NCBI GenBank assembly: GCA_963730165.1
Contig: CAVSQS010000002.1
Span: 310,001-374,000 of the forward strand
Origin: DASSQJ01 sp963730165
GTDB lineage: Bacteria > Actinomycetota > Actinomycetes > Actinomycetales > Dermatophilaceae
Length of the DNA: 64,000 nt
Reading direction: 5' to 3'
Shown one piece after another: positions 8,652 through 18,057 of this stretch. The notes beneath the pieces are model-generated. The model had not been told where the DNA came from. It worked only from the letters and a program-made list of their open reading frames with translations, and made no database searches. The first letter of the stretch is position 1, and every line of letters begins with the position of its first letter. Position numbers and translations under genes: made by a program.

Positions 8652-9952
8652 CGGCGGACCGCCAGCTCGTGGCGGGCGATGACGACCAGGGCGGCGGTCC
8701 AGGCGAGCGGAGCGACCGCCGCCGGGCGTCCGTCGTGCAGGACCTTCTCGGGGAAGGAACCCGCCGCCGTGCGGTGCTCACCGAGCCAGCGCAGGAGCTG
8801 CTCCGCCTTGGAGCGGTACCCCGTCGCCGCCCAGGCGCCGGCGAACAGTGCCGTCTCCGGGGTCCAGCTGATGCCGTCCTGCTTCCACGCCGCGCCGGGA
8901 GCGAGCCCCCCGGCCGGCCGGGACATCGAGGTCTGCGCGCGGTCCAGCGCGCTCATCACCTCGAGGTCGGCATCGGTCGGTCCGATCGGTGGGACGAGGA
9001 AGGTGATGGCCGCGTCGGCCGCGGAACCGCCGAGCAGCCGGGGGTAGCCGTCGGGGCCGAAGTGGTCGCGGACCTGCCCTGCGAGCAGGTCCGCCGCCGG
9101 ACGGACGCGGTCGGTGAGAGAGAGCTCGTCGACCGCCTGCAGCGCAGGGACGGCGCAGCGCAGCCCGGCGAGGACGGCCGCGGCCGTGCCGAGGGTCAGG
9201 GTGTCCTCGCCGAGCTCCCAGTAGTCGGAGGAGACCGGCGGCAGCATCGTCGTGGCATCGAGCGAGGCGAGCAGGCCGGAGGCGCTGCGGACGAGCAGGC
9301 CGCGCAGCGGGCGGAGCAGCTCGGCGGCGCGCTCCGGTGCGTGGTGGGCCACCTGGTCGGCCGCCCAGAGCGCCCACCCGGAGCCGTCGAGCTGCGCCTC
9401 CCGGTCGTCGGGCGGGCGGCCGGTGTGGATGTCGTAGCGCGCCTCGAACCAGCCGTCCGCGCCCTGGACCCGCTGGAGGAAGGCGAGCTGGCGCACCGCG
9501 TCGTCCGGCTTCCCGGCCCGGGCCAGCGCCGCCGCGACGAACGAGACGTCACGGGGCCACGCGTACCGCCAGCGGGGTGACCACCCGGCCACCGAGACCG
9601 GCAGGCCGGCACTGAGGGCGCGCAGGTCCAGCAGGGCCGAGCGCAGCGCCCCGTCCTCGTCGGCCGCCGCGCGGACCCAGTCGGCACAGCCGTCCAGCCA
9701 GGCCTGCTCGTCCTCGACGAGCACCTCGGCGTGCACGGTCCCGGCGAGTACCCGGGTGCCGGGGACGAGCAGCTCGAGCCGGGCGGGGAGGACGAGTCGG
9801 CGCTGCTCGGGCGCCTCGAAGGCGACGGTCTCGCTGTAGAGCGGGATCTCGGCCCTGCGGGCGCGCTGGAGCGCCGCGCCGCCGCCGCCGACGGCCAGCG
9901 CGCCGGCGCCGCCGAGCAGCAGCTGGCGGCGCGTGGGGGTCCGGCGGTGCAC
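8648..9952 (-). CDS. exported six-hairpin glycosidase-like protein (GH15-related)
   Basis: A 434-residue protein with an N-terminal export signal (MHRRTPTRRQLLLGGAGALAVGG, a Tat-like RR pattern at TRRQLLL) and an (alpha/alpha)6-barrel domain. RWRYAWPRDVSFVAAALARAG is the hallmark of GH15 glucoamylase-like proteins. DGSGWALWAADQVA and SFPEKVLHDGRPAAVAPLAWTAALV are also GH15-like, the second holding the glutamate that would act as base. It is shorter than secreted glucoamylases and lacks their N-terminal beta domain. It is the first gene of a two-gene unit with the phosphatase-like membrane protein. The likely substrate is an envelope or storage alpha-glucan, but this is not shown by the sequence. 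Confidence 0.75.
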   Translation of the reverse strand: MHRRTPTRRQLLLGGAGALAVGGGGAALQRARRAEIPLYSETVAFEAPEQRRLVLPARLELLVPGTRVLAGTVHAEVLVEDEQAWLDGCADWVRAAADEDGALRSALLDLRALSAGLPVSVAGWSPRWRYAWPRDVSFVAAALARAGKPDDAVRQLAFLQRVQGADGWFEARYDIHTGRPPDDREAQLDGSGWALWAADQVAHHAPERAAELLRPLRGLLVRSASGLLASLDATTMLPPVSSDYWELGEDTLTLGTAAAVLAGLRCAVPALQAVDELSLTDRVRPAADLLAGQVRDHFGPDGYPRLLGGSAADAAITFLVPPIGPTDADLEVMSALDRAQTSMSRPAGGLAPGAAWKQDGISWTPETALFAGAWAATGYRSKAEQLLRWLGEHRTAAGSFPEKVLHDGRPAAVAPLAWTAALVVIARHELAVRR

Positions 9953-10062
9953 CCCCGGAACGGTAGTACGGCCACCGGGCGAGCCGTCCGTGACCGGCCG
10001 GAACGCGCAGCGGCGGCCGGGTGGCGCGGCCGCCGCCGAGGAAGCCCTCCCCGCGCGCTCCC

Positions 10063-10078
10063 CGTGAGCCGGATCACG
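10063..10078. promoter_or_regulatory. CRP/GlxR-like palindrome upstream of ccr
   Basis: CGTGA, six bases, TCACG forms a perfect inverted repeat with the geometry of CRP-family sites (TGTGA-N6-TCACA). Its centre is about 65 bp before the predicted ccr transcription start, near the class I activator position. Regulator identity is inferred. Confidence 0.4.
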
Positions 10079-10123
10079 TCGTGAGCACTGTCTCAGGGGG
10101 CTGTGGGCCGCGGGGCCGGCCGC

Positions 10124-10129
10124 TAGGTT
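10124..10129 (+). promoter_or_regulatory. candidate -10 element of ccr
   Basis: TAGGTT matches TAnnnT and lies 41 nt before the ccr ATG. A weak CTGTGG could be the -35 at 10101-10106, with a 17-bp spacer. Confidence 0.45.
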
Positions 10130-10170
10130 CGCCGGAGGTGTCCGCCAGAACCGCGAAGGAGCACGACCCC

Positions 10171-11511
10171 ATGGAGCAGATCCGCGAGGCCATCCTCTCC
10201 GGCGACCGCAGCGAGGAGACGTACTCGGGGCTGGACGTGCCCGACACCTATCGCGGCGCGACGGTCCACAAGGACGAGGTCGACATGTTCGAGGGCCTGC
10301 CGACGAAGGAGAAGGACCCCCGCCGCTCCCTGCACGTCGACGAGGTGCCGGTGCCCGAGCTCGCCCCCGGTGAGGCGCTCGTCGCGGTGATGGCCAGCGC
10401 CATCAACTACAACACCGTGTGGACCTCGATCTTCGAGCCCGTGCCGACCTTCGGCTTCCTCGAGCGCTACGGCCGCACGTCCGAGTACGCCCAGCGGCAC
10501 GACCTGCCCTACCACGTCGTCGGCTCTGACCTGGCGGGCGTCATCCTGCGCGTCGGCCCCGGGGTCACCAAGTGGTCCCCGGGCACCGAGGTCGTCGCGC
10601 ACTGCCTGTCCGTCGAGCTCGAGGACCACCAGGGCCACGACGACACGATGATGGACCCGCAGCAGCGGATCTGGGGCTTCGAGACCAACTTCGGCGGACT
10701 CGCCGAGCTCGCCGTCGTCAAGGCCAACCAGCTGATGCCGAAGCCGACCCACCTCTCGTGGGAGGAGGCCGCCTCCCCCGGGCTGGTCAACTCCACCGCA
10801 TACCGGCAGCTCATCAGCCACCACGGCGCCCAGATGAAGCTCGGCGACCGCGTGCTCGTCTGGGGCGCGAGCGGCGGCCTCGGTTCCTACGCCACCCAGA
10901 TGGCCCTCGCCGGCGGCGCGACGCCGATCTGCGTGGTCTCCTCTCCCGAGAAGGCCGCGATCTGCCGCGCCATGGGGGCCGAGCTCATCATCGACCGCAA
11001 CGCCGAGGACTACCGGTTCTGGAACGAGGAGGGCACCGCCCAGAACCCGAAGGAGTGGCAGCGCCTCGGCAAGAGGATCCGCGAGCTCACCGGGGGGCAC
11101 GACGTCGACATCGTCTTCGAACACCCGGGTCGCGAGACCTTCGGCGCCAGCGTCTACGTCGCGCGCAAGGGCGGCACGATCGTCACGTGTGCCTCGACGT
11201 CGGGGTACATGCACGAGTACGACAACCGCTACCTGTGGATGAACCTCAAGCGCATCGTGTCCAGCCACTTCGCGAACTACCGCGAGGCCTGGGAGGCCAA
11301 CGACCTCATCGACCGCGGCATCATCCACCCGACGCTGTCGAAGACGTACGCGCTGGAGGAGGTGGGCCAGGCGGCGCTCGACGTGCACCGCAACGCGCAC
11401 CAGGGCAAGGTCGGCGTCCTCACCCTCTCCCCCGAGGAGGGCCTCGGGGTCAGCGACCCGGAGAAGCGGGCGCGCTACGAGGCCGAGATCAACCGCTTCC
11501 GCGACACCTGA
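10171..11511 (+). CDS. ccr: crotonyl-CoA carboxylase/reductase
   Basis: A 446-residue medium-chain dehydrogenase/reductase that uses NADPH and CO2 to turn crotonyl-CoA into ethylmalonyl-CoA, the key step of the ethylmalonyl-CoA pathway. Diagnostic stretches include ASAINYNTVWTSIFEPVPTF, YHVVGSDLAGVILRVG, GDRVLVWGASGGLGSYATQMA (nucleotide-binding GxGGxG), ICVVSSPEKAAICRAMGAE and EHPGRETFGASVYVARKGG. Length fits the family. The ATG at 10171 is chosen because GAAGGAG lies 10 nt upstream. The gene stands alone with its own promoter region; in streptomycetes ccr and meaA are close, but here meaA is 9 kb away. Confidence 0.97.
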   Translation: MEQIREAILSGDRSEETYSGLDVPDTYRGATVHKDEVDMFEGLPTKEKDPRRSLHVDEVPVPELAPGEALVAVMASAINYNTVWTSIFEPVPTFGFLERYGRTSEYAQRHDLPYHVVGSDLAGVILRVGPGVTKWSPGTEVVAHCLSVELEDHQGHDDTMMDPQQRIWGFETNFGGLAELAVVKANQLMPKPTHLSWEEAASPGLVNSTAYRQLISHHGAQMKLGDRVLVWGASGGLGSYATQMALAGGATPICVVSSPEKAAICRAMGAELIIDRNAEDYRFWNEEGTAQNPKEWQRLGKRIRELTGGHDVDIVFEHPGRETFGASVYVARKGGTIVTCASTSGYMHEYDNRYLWMNLKRIVSSHFANYREAWEANDLIDRGIIHPTLSKTYALEEVGQAALDVHRNAHQGKVGVLTLSPEEGLGVSDPEKRARYEAEINRFRDT

Positions 11512-11570
11512 GGAGCCTCGGGTGCGGCCTCGCCGCCCGGGTCGCGCACTAGGGTGGCGCCGGGAGGTGC

Positions 11571-12848
11571 GTGGTGAGGTGGTCGACGCTGTGGGGCCCG
11601 GTCGAGCGCTGGGGTGACTACCGCCGGCGGCAGCGGGCCGCGCTCGAGGAGAGCAACCGCATCGCGGGCGGTAGCGTCCCGCCGTCCGCCCCACCGGCCG
11701 GGCCCGAGCCGCCACACGCCACACCCACCGGCCAGGGAGCCGGCCGGGTGCCGGCGGACCCGACTCCCCCGGGGTCCCCTGCCGGCCTGTTCGGCACCGT
11801 CGGCCAGCCGCTGAACCGGCACAGCCCGTTCTACCTCGGCTTCTTCGGCGCGACCGGCGTCCTCCTCGCGTGGTGGCTGTGGAGCGGTCTCGGCCGGGCC
11901 GCCACGGCCGTCACCCTCCTGCTCGTCTCCTTCTTCCTCGCCCTGGCCCTCAACCCCGTCGTCGACCTGCTCGTCGCCCGCCGGGTACGTCGCGGGGCGG
12001 CCGTCGTCATCGTCTTCTCCGGGCTGCTCGTCTCGTTCGGTCTCATCGGACTGCTCGTCGTGCCCCCGGTGGTGACCCAGGGGAGCCAGCTGGCCCAGCA
12101 GGCTCCCCAGTACGTCCAGGACCTCCTCAACGCGCCCTGGGTGCGTGACCTCGACAAGCACTACGACATCATCAACAAGCTCGAACAGGAGCTCACGGCC
12201 AAGCTCACCGACCAGACCTTCATCGAGGGCGTCCTCGGGGGCATCCTCGGCGCCGGTCAGGTGATCCTCACCGGGGTCTTCCAGGTCCTCACCGTCCTCG
12301 TCCTCACGCTCTACCTCCTCGCGTCGCTGCCGCGGGTCAAGCAGGCGGCCTACGCCGTCGTCCCCTCGAGCCGCCGCGCCCGCGTCGTGTCGCTGTCGGA
12401 GGAGATCATGCGACGCGTGGGCTCCTACGCGATCGGGCAGGTGCTCATCGCGACGCTCAACGCCTGCATGTCGTGGCTGATGATGACGATCGTCGGCATC
12501 CCGTACGCCGCGGTGCTCGCGGTGGCGGTCGGCCTGCTCGGCCTCGTCCCGATGGTGGGAGCGACCCTCGGCGCGGCCGTCGTGTCCGTCGTCGCCTTCT
12601 TCGACGAGCCGAAGAAGGCGCTCATCGCGCTCGTCTACTACGTGGTCTACCAGCAGGTCGAGAACTACGTCATCGCCCCCCGCGTCATGAAACGCACCGT
12701 CTCGGTCCCCGGCACCGTGACCATCGTCGCCGCCCTCGTCGGTGGCGCGCTGCTCGGGATCGTCGGGGCCCTGCTCGCCATCCCCGTCGCGGCGGGGTTG
12801 CTCCTCCTCTACGAGGAGGTCCTGGTCCCCCGCCAGGCCGAGGCCTGA
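11571..12848 (+). CDS. AI-2E family (PerM/TqsA-like) membrane permease
   Basis: A 425-residue protein of the AI-2E transporter family (DUF20). A hydrophilic, proline-rich N-terminal segment of about 80 residues is followed by around eight membrane spans. These start at FYLGFFGATGVLLAWWLW and TLLLVSFFLALALNPVVDLL and end with VGGALLGIVGALLAIPVAAGLLLLYEE. VGLLGLVPMVGATLGA and YYVVYQQVENYVIAPRVM are family signatures. The name comes from autoinducer-2 export in Escherichia coli TqsA; other members move sodium/protons or indole, so the substrate here is open. Two adjacent GTG codons follow GGGAGG; the second (11574) has the better spacing. Confidence 0.85.
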   Translation: MVRWSTLWGPVERWGDYRRRQRAALEESNRIAGGSVPPSAPPAGPEPPHATPTGQGAGRVPADPTPPGSPAGLFGTVGQPLNRHSPFYLGFFGATGVLLAWWLWSGLGRAATAVTLLLVSFFLALALNPVVDLLVARRVRRGAAVVIVFSGLLVSFGLIGLLVVPPVVTQGSQLAQQAPQYVQDLLNAPWVRDLDKHYDIINKLEQELTAKLTDQTFIEGVLGGILGAGQVILTGVFQVLTVLVLTLYLLASLPRVKQAAYAVVPSSRRARVVSLSEEIMRRVGSYAIGQVLIATLNACMSWLMMTIVGIPYAAVLAVAVGLLGLVPMVGATLGAAVVSVVAFFDEPKKALIALVYYVVYQQVENYVIAPRVMKRTVSVPGTVTIVAALVGGALLGIVGALLAIPVAAGLLLLYEEVLVPRQAEA

Positions 12849-12861
12849 GCGCCGCGACGGC

Positions 12862-13140
12862 CTAGGGCCGAGCGGCGTGGCGGGAGCGCCAGCACCGCGT
12901 GTGCCAGTGCCGGCGCTCGGAGACGCCGTGGACGCCCTCGGCGGGCCACGCGACGACGTGGGGCGTGCCGGGGGCGATGCCCTGGTGGCATCCCGGGCAC
13001 CGGTACTCGCGGGTCGAGGTGGCACCGGTGAGGCTGCGCACGTGCCACGGCCGCCCGCCCCAGGACTCGGTCCGGACCTCCGTGCCGGCGCCGAGCGGGC
13101 GCGACTCGAGGTCACGGCGACGGCGGTTGCTCCGGGGCAC
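12862..13140 (-). CDS. conserved actinobacterial protein with CxxC zinc-ribbon-like motif
   Basis: A small basic protein (92 residues from GTG 13140; a TTG at 13152 is possible). After an arginine-rich start (PRSNRRRRDLE) comes WHVRSLTGATSTREYRCPGC, then HQGIAPGTPHVVAW, then RRHWHTRCWRSR. The CPGC pair with the later HWHTRC would make a metal-binding site. The same arrangement occurs in uncharacterised proteins across actinobacteria, from memory. It lies downstream of the dehydrogenase-like gene on the same strand and nearly touches the convergent permease gene. Function unknown. Confidence 0.7.
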   Translation of the reverse strand: MPRSNRRRRDLESRPLGAGTEVRTESWGGRPWHVRSLTGATSTREYRCPGCHQGIAPGTPHVVAWPAEGVHGVSERRHWHTRCWRSRHAARP

Positions 13141-13156
13141 CCCGTCATCCAACCAG

Positions 13157-15627
13157 TCAGCGCCGGACGCGCTCGCCCGAGGGGTCGTACGGCGGCGTCA
13201 GGGACACCCGGGCCCGGTGTCGGGTCCCGGCGACGTCGACCTCCCAGGTGCCCTCGCGCAGCCACGCCGGGGTGACCCCCTCCCCGTGGCCGACGCCGGC
13301 GAGCCCGACGGCCGCACCGACCGTCCAGCCGTACGACCCGGAGCGCACGTCTCCGACGGCGACACCGTCGCGGAGGACGACCTCGCCGTGGACGAGCACC
13401 GGGCCGGGGTCCTCCAGGACCACCGAGACGATCCGATGGTGAGGCGCCCCGGCCTCCCGCGCGGCGAGCGCCGCCTCCCGGCCCACGAAGCCACCCGGCT
13501 TGTCGGGCGCCACGGCGAAGCCGAGCCCGGCACCCCACGGGTCGTCGGTGTTGTCGAGGTCGTGGCCGTGGTCCCGGTAGCCCTTCTCCAGCCGGAGGCT
13601 GGACAGGGCGGCGAGCCCGACCGGACGGATGCCGTGAGGTACCCCCGCGGCGAGCAGCGCGTCCCACACGGCTCCGGCGTCGTCGCGGTCGACGTAGAGC
13701 TCCCAGCCGAGCTCTCCGACGTAGGTGATCCGGACGGCGAGGACGTCGACGCCGGCGAGCTGCACGCGCCGCGCGTCGCGGAAGGCGAAGCCCGGCGTCG
13801 ACCAGTCGGTGCCCGGCGCCGCGGCCGCCAGGACCCTGCGCGCGGCCGGACCCTGCAGGCTCAGCAGGGCGAGCTCCTCGGTGACGTCGGTGACGACCGC
13901 CGCGGCCTCGCCGATGCCACGCCGCAGCATCCCGAGGACCCGGCCGTGCGCCGTGTCCGAGGCGACGACGAGCAGGTCGTCGGCCGCGAGCCGGGTGACG
14001 GTGAGGTCGGCGTCGACGCCGCCGTCCGCGCCCAGCCACGGGGTGTAGGTGATCCGTCCGTCCTGCGTGGCGACCACCGCGGCGCTCAACCGCTCCAGCA
14101 CCGCCGCCGCGTCGCGGCCGCGCACGGCGAGCTTGGCCATGAACGACAGGTCGAGCAGCCCCACCGCCTCGCGCACCGCCCGGTGCTCGGCCTCCCAGTG
14201 CTCCCACCACGGCTGACGTCCCCAGCTCGGCGTCACCTGTGGCGTGGCGCCCGCCCCCGCGTACCACGCGGCCGACTCCCACCCCGAGACGTCGCGCAGG
14301 TGGGCGCCGGCCGCCACGAGCCGGTCCAGCACCGGCGAGCGGAACACCCCCCGGGACGTGCGGAGCTGGGTCCCCGGGGTGTGGGCCGCGTAGACGGTGC
14401 CGAGGATCTCCGCCGTGCGCGCGGCGCGGCGGCCGGGGTCGAGCTGCCACGCACGGAAGCGGGCGACGTCGATGCCCGTGATGTCGACGTCAGGGCGCCC
14501 GGTGAGCACCCAGTGCGCGAGGATGCGTCCGAGTCCCCCGCGGAGAGCACGCCGACGGAGTTGAGCCCCGCCGCGACGAAGTAGCCGTGGACGCCCGGCG
14601 CCTCTCCCACGGCGGGGGCGAGATCCGGGGTGAAGGACTCCGGCCCGCAGAAGAACGTCCGGATGCCGGCCGTCTCGACGACCGGGACCCGGCTCATCGC
14701 CCGCTCCAGGAACGGCGCCATGCGGTCCCAGTCCGGTGGCAGGGTCCCGAAGGAGAAGTCCTCGGGGATGCCGTCGACCCGCCAGGCCGCGGCCACCGGC
14801 TCGAAGAGGCCGACCATCATGCCGCCGCCCTCCTCGCGGTAGTACCCGTAGGAGGAGGGGTCCTCGAAGACGGGCAGGTCCGGGCTCACCCCGTCGATCG
14901 GCTCGGTGACGAGGTAGTAGTGCTCGGCGGCCTGGTTCGGGACGACGACGCCGCTGCGCTCCGCGAGCTGGCGGGCCCACATCCCCGCACAGTTGACGAC
15001 CACCTCGCACTCGACCCGCCCGTGGTCGGTCTCGACCGCGGTGACCTCCTCGACGACGCCTCGCGGCCGGGTGGACACGCCGGTCACCGACACCCCCTCG
15101 AGGACGCGCACGCCGAGGTTGCGCGCCCCCCGCGCGAGGGCCACGGTGAGGTCGACGGGGTTGACACGGCCGTCGCCCGGCACGTGGAAGCCCGCGAGGA
15201 GGTCGTCGGTGCGGGCGAGCGGGAACAGGTCGGCCATCTCGCGGGGCGAGACCTCCTCGACCTCGAGTCCGAGCCGGCGCTGGAAGGCGGCGACCCGGCG
15301 GTACTCCTCCAGCCGGTCGGCGTCGGCGGCGGCCTCGACCAGCCCCACCGGCCGGAACCCGGTCGCCTGACCGGTCTCGGCCTCGAGCCGGGCATAGAGG
15401 TCGCGGGAGGCCAGGCGCAGCCGGGTGCTCGTCTCGCTGAACGAGCCGAAGCACGTCATCAGGCCCGCGGCGTGCCACGTCGTCCCGGACGTCAGCCGGT
15501 CGCGCTCGAGGAGGAGGACGTCCCGCTCGCCCCCGTGGGCGAGGTGGTAGGCGACCGACGCACCGATCACCCCACCGCCGATGACGACGACCCTGGCCCG
15601 CTCCGGCAGCGTCGGCGCGCTCGTCAT
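13157..15627 (-). CDS. FAD-dependent dimethylglycine/sarcosine dehydrogenase-like protein, frameshifted as sequenced
   Basis: An about 820-residue enzyme read in two frames. The N-terminal half (from ATG 15627) has the dinucleotide site RVVVIGGGVIGASVAYHLA and SGTTWHAAGLM, typical of the DAO/glycine-oxidase fold. The C-terminal half has aminomethyltransferase (GcvT-like) sequence: GLLDLSFMAKLAVRG, YVGELGWELYVDRDDAG and RLEKGYRDHGHDLDNTDDP. Such enzymes oxidise dimethylglycine or sarcosine and pass the one-carbon unit to tetrahydrofolate. The reading frame breaks at the C run 14535-14539 (five G on the coding strand). One more G gives LNSVGVLSAGGLGRILAHWV, the expected family sequence. It is either a recent pseudogene or a base-call error; the same type of break in prfA favours error. 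Confidence 0.85.
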
Positions 15628-15661
15628 GGCAGCGGCCCGCTGCCGCCCGCTCCCGCCCGGC

Positions 15662-17440
15662 TCACGCGTAGGTGCGGAAGCCGCGACCGGACTTGCGACC
15701 GAGGTACCCCGCGGTCACGAGGTGCTCGAGCAGCGGGGCCGGCGCGAAGCCCGGCTCGCGGAACTCGACGTAGAGCTCCCGCTCGATGGCGAGCGACACG
15801 TCCAGGCCCACGACGTCGAGCAGCTCGAAGGGCCCCATCGGCAGGCCGCACCCCGTCTTCATGGCGGTGTCGATGTCGTCGGCGCTCGCGTAGTTGCCCT
15901 CGAGCATCTTCACCGCGTCGTTGAGGTACGGGAACAGGAGCGCGTTGACGATGAACCCCGACCGGTCACCGCACGTCACGGCCACCTTGCCGACCGCGGC
16001 ACAGAGGCCCTGGACGGTCGCGACGACGTCGGGCGCGGTCGAGACCGTGTGGACGACCTCGACGAGCTTCATCACCTGGGCCGGGTTGAAGAAGTGCATC
16101 CCGACGACGTCCTGCGGCCTCGAGGTGACCTTGGCGCAGTCGATGATCGGCAGCGACGAGGTCGTCGTCGCCAGGATGGCGCCGTCCTTGCAGATGGAGT
16201 CGAGGTCGCGGAACAGGTCCTGCTTGACGGCGAGGTCCTCGGCGACGGCCTCGACGACGAGGTCGACGTCGGCGAGGTCGAAGCGCGAGGTCGAGCCGTG
16301 CAGCCGCGCGAGCACGGCGTCGGCGTCGGTCGCGCTCATCCGTCCCTTCTCCACCGCCCGTGCGGTGCTCTTCGCGATGGCGGTGCGGACGCCGGCGACC
16401 TTCTCCTCCGAGCGCGCCACGTACGTGACCTCGTGGCCGGCCTTCGCGAAGACCTCGATGATGCCGGTCGCCATGGTCCCGGACCCCACGACACCGACCG
16501 AGCCGACCGGACGCACCGACACGCCGTCGGGCGTCGTGCCGGAGGGGGTCTGGGCGTCGGGCACGATCTCGGGTGACCCGGGCGCGGCGTACGTGTAGAA
16601 GCCCCGGCCGGACTTCCGGCCGAGCAGGCCCGCGCTCACCATCTGCTTGATGATCGGGCTCGGTGCGTGCAGCCGGTCGCGCCCCTGGCGGTACATCGTG
16701 TCGAGGATCTCGTAGGCGGTGTCGAGGCCGATGAGGTCGAGCAGCTGCAACGGACCCATCGGGTAGCCGCACCCGAACCGCATCGCGGCGTCGAGGTCCT
16801 CGCGGGTGGCGTAGCGGCTCTCGTACATCGACACGGCGTGGTTGAGGTAGCCGAAGAGGAGGGCGTTGGCGATGAAGCCGGCGCGGTCGCCGACGACGAC
16901 CGGCAGCTTCCCGAGCCGCTCGGCGAGGGACTTGACGTCCTCGAAGACGTCGTCGGCGGTGATGACGGTGCGGATCACCTCGACGAACTGCAGGACCGGC
17001 GCGGGGTTGAAGAAGTGCATCCCGACGACGCGCTTCGGGTTGGAGGTCGCCACCGCGATCTCGGTGACGGGCAGGGAGGAGGTGTTCGTCGCCAGGATGG
17101 CGTCCGTCGAGACGATCTCGTCGAGCCGGCCGAAGATCTGCTTCTTCAGCTCGAGCTGCTCGGGCACGGCCTCGACGACGAGCTGGCAGCCGGCCAGGTC
17201 CTGCAGGTCGGTGGTGTACGCGACCCGGGCGTGCAGCGCATCGTGCTCCTCCTGGCTGATCTTCCCCCGCGAGAGCGCGCGGCCGGTGCTCCCGGCGAGG
17301 ACGTCGCGACCATGCTGCAGGCCCTCGTCGTCGACGTCGACGGCGACGACGTCGATCCCGGTGCGGGCGAACACCTCCACGATGCCCGCACCCATCGTCC
17401 CGAGGCCGATCACACCCACGCTGGTGAAGTCACGCGTCAT
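15662..17440 (-). CDS. 3-hydroxybutyryl-CoA dehydrogenase, tandem two-domain form
   Basis: A 592-residue protein made of two complete 3-hydroxyacyl-CoA dehydrogenase units in a row. Each has an NAD site (VGVIGLGTMGAGIVEVFA near residue 8; VGVVGSGTMATGIIEVFA near 318), a catalytic region (VVGMHFFNPAPVLQFVEV; VVGMHFFNPAQVMKLVEV) and a C-terminal helical domain (GCGYPMGPLQLLDLIGLD; GCGLPMGPFELLDVVGLD), and each ends with GRKSGRGF. Single-domain relatives are about 285 residues. This doubled form is known from other actinobacteria and is likely a gene duplication with fusion. It would make 3-hydroxybutyryl-CoA from acetoacetyl-CoA, upstream of Ccr, or act in beta-oxidation. It precedes the dehydrogenase-like gene by 34 bp on the same strand. 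Confidence 0.93.
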   Translation of the reverse strand: MTRDFTSVGVIGLGTMGAGIVEVFARTGIDVVAVDVDDEGLQHGRDVLAGSTGRALSRGKISQEEHDALHARVAYTTDLQDLAGCQLVVEAVPEQLELKKQIFGRLDEIVSTDAILATNTSSLPVTEIAVATSNPKRVVGMHFFNPAPVLQFVEVIRTVITADDVFEDVKSLAERLGKLPVVVGDRAGFIANALLFGYLNHAVSMYESRYATREDLDAAMRFGCGYPMGPLQLLDLIGLDTAYEILDTMYRQGRDRLHAPSPIIKQMVSAGLLGRKSGRGFYTYAAPGSPEIVPDAQTPSGTTPDGVSVRPVGSVGVVGSGTMATGIIEVFAKAGHEVTYVARSEEKVAGVRTAIAKSTARAVEKGRMSATDADAVLARLHGSTSRFDLADVDLVVEAVAEDLAVKQDLFRDLDSICKDGAILATTTSSLPIIDCAKVTSRPQDVVGMHFFNPAQVMKLVEVVHTVSTAPDVVATVQGLCAAVGKVAVTCGDRSGFIVNALLFPYLNDAVKMLEGNYASADDIDTAMKTGCGLPMGPFELLDVVGLDVSLAIERELYVEFREPGFAPAPLLEHLVTAGYLGRKSGRGFRTYA

Positions 17441-17530
17441 GGCGGCGATCCTTCCAGAGCGTCCGGGCCCCCACGAGGGCGACCGGGCGTGACGCTCCTT
17501 ACCTCGGAGACGTGCCCGGCGTGAGCCTCG

Positions 17531-17950
17531 TCACCAGTCCACGCCGCTGGCCACGAGCTCGGTCTCGAGGTCGAGACGGGCGCGGGAGGACAACGGTGGC
17601 CGCACCGCCGGGGCGTCGACCTCGACGGTGTCGCAGAGCTCGAGCAGGACGTGGTCGTACGCGGCCAGCGCCGCGGTGAGTCGAGCGGCCCGGTGCGGCT
17701 GGCGACCCGCCTCGATGCTCCGGACCTCCTCACCGAGCCGACGCAGCTCGAGGGCGAGGAGCACCGGTGGGAGGGGTTCCTCACGAGGGCTCCGGCGCAC
17801 GGCCCGGCCGAGCCGCTGGAGGCCCCGGACCACCGGACGCGCCACGCGGGGTGCCTCACCGCCGGAGAGCCAGCGCAGCGCCTCGCACTGGGCGACGAAC
17901 CAGCCCCCGGGCGCGACGACGACCAGGAGCACCCACAGCGCTGCCCGCAT
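17531..17950 (-). CDS. membrane-anchored hypothetical protein
   Basis: A 139-residue protein not assigned to any known family. One hydrophobic segment (residues about 3-20, ALWVLLVVVAPGGWFVAQ) anchors it. The rest is rich in Arg, Leu and Glu, likely helical (LALELRRLGEEVRSIEAG, LAAYDHVLLELCDTVEVD), and looks cytoplasmic. ATG 17950 follows AGGTGAGG. It is divergent from nucS. Codon use is like its neighbours, so it is probably a real resident gene. Confidence 0.6.
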   Translation of the reverse strand: MRAALWVLLVVVAPGGWFVAQCEALRWLSGGEAPRVARPVVRGLQRLGRAVRRSPREEPLPPVLLALELRRLGEEVRSIEAGRQPHRAARLTAALAAYDHVLLELCDTVEVDAPAVRPPLSSRARLDLETELVASGVDW

Positions 17951-18043
17951 CGGCCTCACCTCGTGACCAGTGTGCGGCGCCGGCACGCGGGCGGCAAGGG
18001 ACGGATCGACCCCGGCTGCGTGGGGACCGCCGCACGGCGCGGG

Positions 18044-18049
18044 TAGGGT
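18044..18049 (+). promoter_or_regulatory. leaderless-type -10 element of nucS
   Basis: TAGGGT is separated by eight bases from the nucS GTG, and no Shine-Dalgarno sequence is present. Confidence 0.4.
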
Positions 18050-18057
18050 GTCCGCTC

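Noticed and set aside
3643..15478. Arginine/proline-rich alternative frames throughout (for example opposite meaB and the dehydrogenase)
   Set aside because: Typical products of reading high-GC genes out of frame; no motifs and wrong third-position bias.
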